NCBI RefSeq assembly: GCF_002217435.1
Contig: NZ_MUHF01000003.1
Coordinates: forward strand, 124,001 to 188,000
Direction of reading: 5' to 3'
From: Flavobacterium reichenbachii
GTDB taxonomy: Bacteria > Bacteroidota > Bacteroidia > Flavobacteriales > Flavobacteriaceae
DNA: 64,000 bases
Part shown: piece after piece, positions 57,491 through 64,000 of the stretch
Numbering within the stretch: position 1 is the stretch's first letter
Layout of the letters: the number at the start of each line of letters is the position of its first letter
Translations under genes and position numbers: made by a program
Notes under the pieces: model-generated
Seen by the model: the letters and a program-made list of their open reading frames with translations, nothing else
Told to the model about the DNA's origin: nothing
Databases searched by the model: none

Positions 57491-57651
57491 AATAATTACT
57501 TTTTAGAAATAAAAGTAATAAAAAAGCAGTATTATTAGTAACTAATTGAATAATAAGTTTTTATGTGTTTATTTTAAAGCGGTTCGTTGTTAATTTAGTT
57601 ATCAAAGTTGACAATTGTTGACTTTGAATGGGTATGGACAACTTGTGTATG

Positions 57652-57659
57652 TAGTTTTG
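57652..57659 (+). promoter_or_regulatory. Candidate -7 promoter element for the 111-aa gene
   Basis: TAGTTTTG matches TAnnTTTG and lies 26 bp before the ATG at 57686. Confidence 0.45.
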
Positions 57660-57685
57660 CATCATATTAATAAAATATTTTAAAT

Positions 57686-58021
57686 ATGAAAAATCAAACA
57701 ACCATTGGAGAAACTAATATTGTAAGCATGAGGTTTCCAAAACTTAAAATGAAAAATGTTAAAAATTTAGGTAAGAGCTATATAAATACTCTAAACAAGG
57801 CAATAACAGGAAAAAAATTAACTGACAATCAAGTAGAAAAATTATATTACATGCATTTAGTTGGAGAGGATTTTCCAATAGTGTCAAATTCGATAGTTTT
57901 ACAGTTAATATCTGCCTATGAAAAAAAATTAGATTACTTCGTAGAAAAGGAATACTATGAAAATGCAATCGAATTCAGAGATATAATTACCTCATTAAAA
58001 GAGACAAAAACTGTTAAGTAA
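57686..58021 (+). CDS. Hypothetical protein with UVR-like C-terminal helix pair, 111 aa
   Basis: A basic N-terminal half (FPKLKMKNVKNLGKSYINTL) and a C-terminal YEKKLDYFVEKEYYENAIEF followed by RDIITSLKE. The latter resembles the UVR motif, a short helical pair that mediates protein contacts in UvrB/UvrC and stress proteins. Preceded by its own promoter element and followed by a strong bidirectional terminator, so it is a single-gene unit. No specific function can be given. Confidence 0.6.
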   Translation: MKNQTTIGETNIVSMRFPKLKMKNVKNLGKSYINTLNKAITGKKLTDNQVEKLYYMHLVGEDFPIVSNSIVLQLISAYEKKLDYFVEKEYYENAIEFRDIITSLKETKTVK

Positions 58022-58104
58022 TTGCAAAGGGGTCATTGTTATCCTCAAAAAGGGAGATGTTAGTCCAAACATCCTAAATATTCGATTTAATTGAAGTAAT
58101 AAAA

Positions 58105-58132
58105 AACCTTGCTTTCTTTTCAAAGCAAGGTT
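58105..58132. terminator. Bidirectional terminator between convergent units
   Basis: A perfect 11-bp stem, AACCTTGCTTT (58105-58115) and AAAGCAAGGTT (58122-58132), with a 6-base loop; an A run on its left and T-rich sequence on its right serve both strands. It ends the 111-aa gene and the recombinase unit. Confidence 0.85.
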
Positions 58133-58172
58133 CTAATATTTTTGTCTGTGCTAATTAATAAGTAATTAATCA

Positions 58173-58328
58173 TCACTTATTTTCATAGTACTTGCTATTT
58201 ACAAATAAAGCTTTAACCCGCATTTTGGTACATATCCTGTTTACTTCAACACATGTAAGCTTATTAGCATCCTTTACTTTAAAAGTATAATAGATTTTAT
58301 CCTCTTGATGTTGAATTTTAATTTGCAT
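58173..58328 (-). CDS. Small protein downstream of the recombinase, 51 aa
   Basis: A short ORF (MQIKIQHQEDKIYYTFKVKD, then ANKLTCVEVNRICTK) starting 5 bp after the recombinase stop on the same strand and ending shortly before the bidirectional terminator. The alternating hydrophobic pattern suggests a small beta-strand protein. Its operon position supports coding. No function is recognised. Confidence 0.5.
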   Translation of the reverse strand: MQIKIQHQEDKIYYTFKVKDANKLTCVEVNRICTKMRVKALFVNSKYYENK

Positions 58329-58333
58329 AGCTT

Positions 58334-58942
58334 CTAATTTTGCTTTTGAAGAACACTTATAACTTTTTTCACTGTATTTGGAGAAACATTCGTTAGGGTT
58401 CCAATTTTTCTTAATGATAAATTTGGATTTGCTTTTAGCTCTTTCACCACTTTTTTATGCTTTGCTAAAATTACATCATCCGATTCAAAGGTGTCTTTTT
58501 CACGCCCTTTATATACTCCTCTCAAACGAGCTTGAATTATCCCTTCAGTTTGTCTTTCAAGAAGAGAAGATTTTTCCAAACTCGATAGCTCTGATAAAAT
58601 AGTTGTAATTAGGTTAAATACTGGATTAGCTTTTCCATTTATCATTGACTCAAGCCCCAAATTATCAATCTTAACAATCACTCCTTTATCAAAGAAAAAT
58701 TTTAGTGTTTGTAAAACATTGATAGTTGACCTTCCTGCTCTATCGATAGCATGGAATGAAACGTAATCTACTTCTCTAGCTTCAACGGCTTCGATAAGTT
58801 TTTTTCCAGCGGGTCTTTCATTAAATGGAATAGAGCCACTTATTGTATCAATGAATAATATTTCATCTGGATGGGCTTTTGCCAACTGGCGCAGGTTAGA
58901 TTGTTGAGCCGTACTTTGTCTGACATACCTGCCTTTTTTCAT
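58334..58942 (-). CDS. Serine recombinase (resolvase/invertase family)
   Basis: A 202-aa site-specific recombinase. The N-terminal RYVRQSTAQQS holds the nucleophile Ser10 with the family Arg at 8. AIDRAGRSTINVLQTLKFF supplies the conserved Arg pair and the start of the oligomerisation helix. SLLERQTEGIIQARLRGVYK is the long E helix, and LSLRKIGTLTNVSPNTVKKV the C-terminal helix-turn-helix. All key residues are present and the length is typical for small resolvases. A 29-bp inverted repeat just upstream of its start is a likely binding or crossover site. Confidence 0.9.
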   Translation of the reverse strand: MKKGRYVRQSTAQQSNLRQLAKAHPDEILFIDTISGSIPFNERPAGKKLIEAVEAREVDYVSFHAIDRAGRSTINVLQTLKFFFDKGVIVKIDNLGLESMINGKANPVFNLITTILSELSSLEKSSLLERQTEGIIQARLRGVYKGREKDTFESDDVILAKHKKVVKELKANPNLSLRKIGTLTNVSPNTVKKVISVLQKQN

Positions 58943-58958
58943 AATCTGTTGTTTTTAT

Positions 58959-58987
58959 GTGCAATATTAGAATGGTGTATTTTGCAC
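58959..58987. promoter_or_regulatory. 29-bp inverted repeat upstream of the serine recombinase (candidate res site/operator)
   Basis: GTGCAA (58959-58964) and TTGCAC (58982-58987) bracket a 17-bp centre with further partial symmetry. The 29-bp size fits a dimer site of small serine resolvases, which often bind their own upstream region. It begins 17 bp before the recombinase ATG. Confidence 0.5.
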
Positions 58988-59071
58988 GGTTTTTTTAATG
59001 AATTTATTGAGCTTAAGTTTTACAGTACCATTCAAGGATAAAGTATAATCTAATTTTGCACAGGATTAAGA

Positions 59072-59383
59072 TTACTTTCCCTCAATCCAATCTATAACAT
59101 CGACCAGCATGTCACAGTAAGCACCTTCAAAAGTTCTAACTACCTCACGATTTTTATTCATAAATATTATTGTATAGTCATCAACCCAACGAAGACAAAC
59201 TTTAACCCAGCCTTTATGTAGTAAACCATTAACTTGAAAAGCCAATCCGCCTTCAAATTCTTTGCTCTCACTGATTGCTGAAAAGTTTTTAGCTCCCCAA
59301 GCCATTAAGGCAGTTCTGTCTGTATGTTTTATTTGTTCTAAAATTGTTTGAGCTATTTCCATTGTTCTTGATGTAGTTTCCAT
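59072..59383 (-). CDS. Hypothetical protein, 103 aa
   Basis: Not recognised by function. A compact protein with a helical N-terminus (TMEIAQTILEQIKHTDRTA), then strand-rich sequence (GLAFQVNGLLHKGWVKVCLR, then YTIIFMNKNREVVRTFEG) and a final helix. This layout resembles small proteins of Bacteroidota conjugative or integrative elements. It follows the 107-aa gene on the same strand after 18 bp, so both are one unit. Confidence 0.65.
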   Translation of the reverse strand: METTSRTMEIAQTILEQIKHTDRTALMAWGAKNFSAISESKEFEGGLAFQVNGLLHKGWVKVCLRWVDDYTIIFMNKNREVVRTFEGAYCDMLVDVIDWIEGK

Positions 59384-59401
59384 GTTTTTCTTTTTTATAG
59401 T

Positions 59402-59725
59402 TTAGTCTAATGCTCCAAAGCTTCTTATGAATCCTTCTGTTGAAGTTTGATTATAAAAGCTTTCAAATTGTATTGCTGTTACTGATTCTGTTTTGATTAA
59501 TTCAGCAAGAGCTTTAATTGATTTTGCTCCAACGATACCAGCTTTAGTCCAAACTTGATTGATACGGAAATCATTTCCTTTTTTCTCTTCTTCTAAGATT
59601 GCATTACCAAAGTCCTTTAAATTGAAGTATGGTCTATAACCTTTTGTATTAACCAACTGAAGTGTTAAACCTCTCAGGTTTTCTTTGATGTCTTTAATCT
59701 CAGTTTTAAATTCCCTTGCTTTCAT
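59402..59725 (-). CDS. Hypothetical protein, 107 aa
   Basis: Not recognised. Soluble and mixed alpha/beta (LQLVNTKGYRPYFNLKDFG). It is the first gene of a two-gene unit and is divergent from an XRE-type regulator 131 bp away. The inverted repeat in the shared region suggests control by that regulator. Likely an accessory protein of a mobile element (inference). Confidence 0.6.
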   Translation of the reverse strand: MKAREFKTEIKDIKENLRGLTLQLVNTKGYRPYFNLKDFGNAILEEEKKGNDFRINQVWTKAGIVGAKSIKALAELIKTESVTAIQFESFYNQTSTEGFIRSFGALD

Positions 59726-59810
59726 AAATCAAGTTTCGCTTCATTATTACAGTACAAAGTAAAGCTATGTTTTATTTAAAAGCAAATTATACTTGATTTA
59801 TTTTTAAATA

Positions 59811-59829
59811 AAGTAAGTGTTGCTTACTT
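59811..59829. promoter_or_regulatory. Inverted-repeat operator in front of the XRE regulator
   Basis: AAGTAAG (59811-59817) and CTTACTT (59823-59829) form a perfect 7-bp inverted repeat with a 5-bp centre, ending 6 bp before the -7 element. The position is that of an autoregulatory operator bound by the XRE protein. Confidence 0.6.
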
Positions 59830-59835
59830 TTTGTG

Positions 59836-59843
59836 TATCTTTG
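59836..59843 (+). promoter_or_regulatory. Candidate -7 promoter element for the XRE regulator
   Basis: TATCTTTG matches TAnnTTTG, 13 bp before the ATG at 59857 and just after the operator repeat. Confidence 0.6.
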
Positions 59844-59856
59844 AAAAAAAATAAAT

Positions 59857-60138
59857 ATGGAAATTCTACGTTTAAAAGAAATAATGAATCAAAAGGGAGT
59901 GAGCAGAGAAGAGCTTGCTAGTAAGGTTAGTGTTAGCATGACTACAATAAGTAATATTAACTCTGAAAAAAATTTACCTACAATAAATTTACTATTACAG
60001 ATTGCTGAAGCTTTGGACGTTGATATAAGAGAAATGTTTGTATCAACGAAAGGAAGCTCAGTCACCCAAAATGAAGTTGACCAAGCAAAAAGGTTGTTTG
60101 AAAAAGGACTAAATGTTCTTAACGGTGTGGTTGATTAA
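59857..60138 (+). CDS. XRE-family HTH regulator, 93 aa
   Basis: A short Cro/CI-type protein: helix-turn-helix at about 17-36 (SREELASKVSVSMTTISNIN) and a C-terminal helix that may mediate dimerisation (DQAKRLFEKGLNVLNGV). It has its own promoter and a close inverted repeat, consistent with autoregulation and with control of the divergent two-gene unit at 59072-59725. Confidence 0.85.
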   Translation: MEILRLKEIMNQKGVSREELASKVSVSMTTISNINSEKNLPTINLLLQIAEALDVDIREMFVSTKGSSVTQNEVDQAKRLFEKGLNVLNGVVD

Positions 60139-60154
60139 AAAACACACCTAAAAA

Positions 60155-60286
60155 CTACTTCTTTTCTTGATAAATAAAAGATGCTGTTGCGCCATTCATA
60201 TTTAATGATTTGCAACATGGAGGTATTCCAACTTTGTCTAGAAGCATTCGCATCTGTGACTGTCTAAGTAAAATTTTTAGTTTCAT
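60155..60286 (-). CDS. Possible small protein, 43 aa
   Basis: A short frame (MKLKILLRQSQMRMLLDKVG, then IPPCCKSLNMNGATA) in the gap between the convergent XRE and HsdR neighbours. It has a Cys pair and a basic N-terminus. The only evidence is the uninterrupted frame and reasonable composition; it could be spurious. Confidence 0.3.
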   Translation of the reverse strand: MKLKILLRQSQMRMLLDKVGIPPCCKSLNMNGATASFIYQEKK

Positions 60287-60677
60287 AATCGCTGTTTATA
60301 ATAAATATCAGCTTCAGAAATTTTTTTAAAAAAAACTCCAACAGCACGCTTAGCATACCGATTAAAACATCGTTTTTTGCTAGAAAAAACTAATAATGAC
60401 TGGTTAGCCATCTGAATGAATACATGCTAACGTAGTGCATTTTAAGAACAAAAGGTACGTTTAAACTGATATAAAAATCGCCTTTTTTTAGGTAAAAAAT
60501 TTAAAAAATATTTTTTCAAAATATCAACATAAAAAAGTATCGTCAGAAAATTTACCAATTTAGTGCTTATATATACGCCATCTTGATAAAAAGGAATCTC
60601 ACGGGGAGGTAACTTAGGCATATTTATACAAAGGTTAAAATCATTAACCGGGGGAGGACTCCTATTGGGAGGGAGGA
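60287..60677. other. 391-bp non-coding stretch downstream of hsdR
   Basis: No gene is seen. AT-rich, with a G-rich patch at about 60648-60676 directly after the hsdR stop. No clear hairpin of terminator type. Confidence 0.5.
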
Positions 60678-63557
60678 TTACCCTGCAATTCCATTTATAA
60701 ACGTGTCTACAAAACCTATTATTTTGCTTAGAATTCTGTCACCTAGTTTCTTTCTCTGTAAAATAGTTGGTTTTTCGCCTTCAATCAAATCTAATATTTC
60801 ATCTCTCATTGGTTCTCGCTCCGAAAACAAATAATTCTCTATTAGTTTTTCTGTTTTTTCCTGCGATAGATTTTCATCTTTTACCAGTTGATTAAAGGCA
60901 TTTTGTTGTTCAATACTCCAGAATTTTTCAAATTCCTGTGTTACATCATCTGTATCTTCAATAACTGGAAGGTTTTCTTTGATGAATTTTTCAATCAATT
61001 CACGTTTGCTTCTTAAATCGGCTTCGGTGTTTAATAGGTTGAAAATCTCTTTTTCAGTTTTGGAAGTATCCTGTTTTGTATTGGCTTTCAGTTTGATTAA
61101 AAGCTGTACAATATAAGTTACGTTGATATCGTCACGATGTATTAACTCTAATTCAAAATCTACATCTTCCAAAATGGATACTTTTTCCTTTTGATGGTCT
61201 GTTTTTACTTTGTCGTATAAGTCTAGGTACTTACTTTTATAATCTTCAAAAAGCTGTTCATCCATTTCCAAATCCGACCAGTCAAAATCAGAAAACGAAT
61301 GCATGATATTTCGTAATCTCATAAGCTCCCTGAAAGCCTTGATAAATTCCAATTCATTCTCTTCAGTTTGCAATTCGTTTACACTTTCAACTGTTGGTGT
61401 TAGCTTTATTAGCTGGTCATATGCGTCGTTAAATTTCTTGGTGTAATCTTCATACGGTTTCATGACAATTACATCAATTGCATCTTTATTACTAAAAAGC
61501 GTTATAGCTTCATCTGTTGCATTCTTTAGGTTTCGGAACACGACAATGTTTCCTTGCGATTTTTGCTCATTCAAAACCCTGTTTGTTCTGGAATATGCTT
61601 GTATTAAACCATGGTATTTCAGGTTTTTATCTACATATAATGTACTAAGCGTTGGACTGTCAAACCCAGTAAGGAACATATTTACTACTAGTAAAATATC
61701 AATCTTACGTTCTTTTACTTTTTTAGAAATATCATTGTAGTAGTTGTAAAAACTTTCGCTGTCTCTGGTTGAATATTTAGTATCATACATTTCATTATAA
61801 TGACTAATAAATTCATCCAATTTTTCACGGCTGTGAACGTGTAAACCGTATAAAGCTCTTGGTTCTTCTACTACTGATACTTCTTCGGGTAAAAATCCGT
61901 TGGCATCACTATCATCTTCATTAGCTGAATAACTGAATATAGTTGCAATGTTTAGATTGTGTTCTCCAGCAAGTTTTTTGCTGTGGAAAATATCATAATA
62001 TTTGATAAGGGTTTCAACACTAGATACACAGAACATACCTGTGAATTCTCTATTATGAGTTTTACGGCTATGGTTGTCAATGATATAATCAGCAATCTTT
62101 GTCAATCGTTTCGGGTCTTCCATCAACTCCTTTGTGTCAATGTCTTCTACTTCAATATCAACTGCGGTTTCTCGGTCTGCTTTCTGCTTATATCTTCCCA
62201 CATATTCCACTGAAAACTTCAATACGTTTTCGTCTTTAATCGCATCCGTAATAACGTATTTGTGTAAACAATCACTAAATAGTTCTGAAGTGGTTCTTCT
62301 TCCTAAATCATTTTTTACGGAATTATCAGCAAAGATTGGTGTTCCTGTAAATCCAAACATCTGGATGTTGTTAAAAAATGCTTTAATGCGATTATGTGTG
62401 TCGCCAAATTGACTTCTGTGGCATTCATCAAAGATAAAGACAATGCGCTCGTCTTTCAATTTATCCATTTTCTCCAAATACTGCTTTTTACTGATAGCGG
62501 TATTTAGTTTCTGAATAGTGGTCACTATCAACTTAGTATCATTCTCAAACTGCTTAACCAATGCTTTGGTATTGTCGGTTCCGTCAATACTTCCTTTGCT
62601 GAAACTGTTAAACTCTTTGGTAGTTTGGTAATCCAAATCCTTTCTATCAACTACAAAAACTACTTTTTTGACCTCTGGCAAATTCATTATGATTTGACTT
62701 GCCTTGAAGGATGTGAGTGTTTTTCCTGAGCCAGTGGTATGCCAAATATATCCGTTTTTAGTGCTGTTTTTTACACGGTCTATCAATGCTTCAACTGCAT
62801 AAAATTGATAGGGTCTCAACACCATTGGTATTTTATAAGTTTCGTTCAAAACGATGTATTTGCATATCATTTTAGATATGTGACATGGTTCCAGAAACTC
62901 ACTAGTGAATCCGTTCAGGATATTAGTAAGTCGTTTGTTTTCTTTATCAGTCCAATAAAAGGTTTGCTTAAAAGATTGTTTTTTGTTGTTGGCGTAATAC
63001 TTTGTATTGACTCCATTGCTGATAACGAATATCTGAACATACTGAAATAAAGCTGAATTGTGACCAAACGAATGTCGCTGATAACGGTTGATTTGGTTGA
63101 ATGCTTCTTTAAGCTCCAATCCTCTGCGTTTTAGTTCGATTTGAACCATTGGCAAACCATTTATCAGCAGGGTTACATCATAACGGTTTTTGTATTTACC
63201 GTCAATTAAGACTTGGTGTGTAACCTGAAATTGATTTTGGCACCAATGTTCAGTATTGATGAACTCGAAATATAAGTTATCACCATTATCTCTTACGATG
63301 TGTTGCTTTTCTCTTAGATTTTTAGCTTTTTCAAACACCGAGCCTTTGGCTAATATATTCAAAACTCTTTCAAATTCGGTTGCTGAAAATTTAGCATTTG
63401 CCGTTTTTAGGAGTGCTTGTCGATTATGGATTTCTAATTGATGCTTTAGATTTGTAGTAAGCTCATTTTCGTCTTTTAAAACTACTAAACCATATCCTAA
63501 CTTTTGAAGTTGAACAACTAACTGGTCTTCTAATACTGCTTCGGGTTGTTTTGACAT
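60678..63557 (-). CDS. hsdR: Type I restriction enzyme R (motor/nuclease) subunit
   Basis: A 959-aa HsdR. The N-terminal nuclease domain shows YDVTLLINGLPMVQIELKRRG-type sequence (split here: the PD-(D/E)XK residues are the Asp of YDVT and E141-x-K143). The motor domain has Walker A TTGSGKT (K279) and DECH box 377-380, with FGFTGTP and a helicase motif ending AYSRTNRVL. The C-terminal 250 residues are the helical region that binds the HsdM/HsdS methylase. Length and motif order are normal, so it is probably functional. Its ATG overlaps the stop of the upstream Fic gene by one base (TAATG), so hsdM and hsdS should lie beyond the right edge. Confidence 0.94.
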   Translation of the reverse strand: MSKQPEAVLEDQLVVQLQKLGYGLVVLKDENELTTNLKHQLEIHNRQALLKTANAKFSATEFERVLNILAKGSVFEKAKNLREKQHIVRDNGDNLYFEFINTEHWCQNQFQVTHQVLIDGKYKNRYDVTLLINGLPMVQIELKRRGLELKEAFNQINRYQRHSFGHNSALFQYVQIFVISNGVNTKYYANNKKQSFKQTFYWTDKENKRLTNILNGFTSEFLEPCHISKMICKYIVLNETYKIPMVLRPYQFYAVEALIDRVKNSTKNGYIWHTTGSGKTLTSFKASQIIMNLPEVKKVVFVVDRKDLDYQTTKEFNSFSKGSIDGTDNTKALVKQFENDTKLIVTTIQKLNTAISKKQYLEKMDKLKDERIVFIFDECHRSQFGDTHNRIKAFFNNIQMFGFTGTPIFADNSVKNDLGRRTTSELFSDCLHKYVITDAIKDENVLKFSVEYVGRYKQKADRETAVDIEVEDIDTKELMEDPKRLTKIADYIIDNHSRKTHNREFTGMFCVSSVETLIKYYDIFHSKKLAGEHNLNIATIFSYSANEDDSDANGFLPEEVSVVEEPRALYGLHVHSREKLDEFISHYNEMYDTKYSTRDSESFYNYYNDISKKVKERKIDILLVVNMFLTGFDSPTLSTLYVDKNLKYHGLIQAYSRTNRVLNEQKSQGNIVVFRNLKNATDEAITLFSNKDAIDVIVMKPYEDYTKKFNDAYDQLIKLTPTVESVNELQTEENELEFIKAFRELMRLRNIMHSFSDFDWSDLEMDEQLFEDYKSKYLDLYDKVKTDHQKEKVSILEDVDFELELIHRDDINVTYIVQLLIKLKANTKQDTSKTEKEIFNLLNTEADLRSKRELIEKFIKENLPVIEDTDDVTQEFEKFWSIEQQNAFNQLVKDENLSQEKTEKLIENYLFSEREPMRDEILDLIEGEKPTILQRKKLGDRILSKIIGFVDTFINGIAG

Positions 63558-64000
63558 TAGTTAAAATATAATTGGTAATGTTCTTCTATTTCTTTTACTT
63601 CTTCTTCAGTTAATGCTGAAAATTCTTTTTCTAATGCTCTTTTAGAAAGTTTACCATTGTTTTGTTCTAGAAAACGAATAAGTAAGGCTACCATTTTATC
63701 AGGCATTTGAAAAATATCATCCAGATAACTTTTCATTTCATCGTACTTTTGAAGATAGTCTACTTCCTGCGGAATGACATTTTCAATTGTATCATTTACA
63801 CAGTCATATAAGAACTCAGCTTGTTTAGTAGCATCAAAATAACGATAAAAATCTATAGTGTCATTTAAAACTTCAATATTATTAGACTTCGTTTTTTTCC
63901 ATTCAATGAAATCTAATATTGGGTGTGAATAGGATTCTAATACTAATCTATAATCATCTATATGATTCAAAATTGAAGCTGATACTGGAAAAATAATTCC
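63557..64000 (-). CDS. Fic-family protein, C-terminal part (partial, runs off right edge)
   Basis: The frame is open to the end of the window (first visible residues GIIFPVSASILNHIDDYR), so the TTG at 63970 is not the real start. The visible 147 residues match the C-terminal region of Fic proteins of the type found between hsdS and hsdR: YFDATKQAEFLYDCVNDTIE, MPDKMVALLIRFLEQNNGKLS and FSALTEEEVKEIEEHY. The catalytic HxFx(D/E)GN(G/K)R motif would be further upstream and cannot be checked. Fic enzymes transfer AMP or similar groups to proteins. The 1-bp overlap with hsdR shows co-transcription in one restriction operon. Confidence 0.8.
   Translation of the reverse strand, partial: GIIFPVSASILNHIDDYRLVLESYSHPILDFIEWKKTKSNNIEVLNDTIDFYRYFDATKQAEFLYDCVNDTIENVIPQEVDYLQKYDEMKSYLDDIFQMPDKMVALLIRFLEQNNGKLSKRALEKEFSALTEEEVKEIEEHYQLYFN

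Noticed and set aside
1..64000. CRISPR arrays
   Set aside because: No regularly spaced repeats of 20-40 bp were seen on reading the non-coding stretches.

Overview
The window is AT-rich DNA from a Bacteroidota bacterium, most likely of the Flavobacterium type. Candidate promoters carry the Bacteroidota -7 element TAnnTTTG, and the protein families fit: a TPR/AraC-type regulator, double-glycine leader peptides and a split lanthipeptide dehydratase. Both ends cut through genes. No tRNA, rRNA or CRISPR array was found.

Region 1 (1-33.8 kb) is the end of a trans-acyltransferase polyketide synthase (trans-AT PKS). Reading order is DH-ACP (partial gene); KS-DH-KR-cMT-ACP, KS-KR-ACP, KS (3511 aa); then DH-ACP, KS-DH-KR-ACP, KS-DH-KR-cMT-ACP, KS-DH(dead)-KR-ACP, KS-carrier-C (6205 aa). 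No module has its own AT. An MFS exporter and a fused trans-acting AT-enoylreductase follow on the same strand, ending at a hairpin at 33.83 kb. A convergent nitroreductase comes next, then a Sfp-type phosphopantetheinyl transferase overlapping a metallo-beta-lactamase-fold hydrolase of the kind found in trans-AT clusters. The chain appears to be released by a terminal condensation domain, not a thioesterase.

Region 2 (36.9-47.1 kb) is a ribosomal-peptide locus. On the minus strand two tiny double-glycine-leader peptides and a 33-residue membrane peptide precede a HlyD adaptor and a C39-peptidase ABC exporter. A TPR/AraC-type regulator lies divergently. Downstream are a lanthipeptide-like precursor, a decayed subtilase (probable leader protease) and a dehydratase split into two proteins; no LanC cyclase is present. 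A 21-bp motif (18 of 21 identical) lies upstream of both peptide units and probably binds the regulator.

Region 3 (47.7-64 kb) looks like a defence or mobile island. It holds a RecQ-type helicase with a C-terminal nuclease-like domain and two small partner genes, a CHAT (caspase-like) protease beside a three-helix membrane protein, a Schlafen-type AlbA_2 protein, a small protein with a frameshifted second copy, a serine recombinase with a candidate recombination site, XRE regulators, and the HsdR end of a type I restriction system behind a Fic protein that runs off the right edge. The CHAT/membrane-protein pair and the RecQ-nuclease operon are the best candidates for undescribed defence systems. 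The RiPP locus with its shared operator is the best candidate for an undescribed biosynthetic arrangement.
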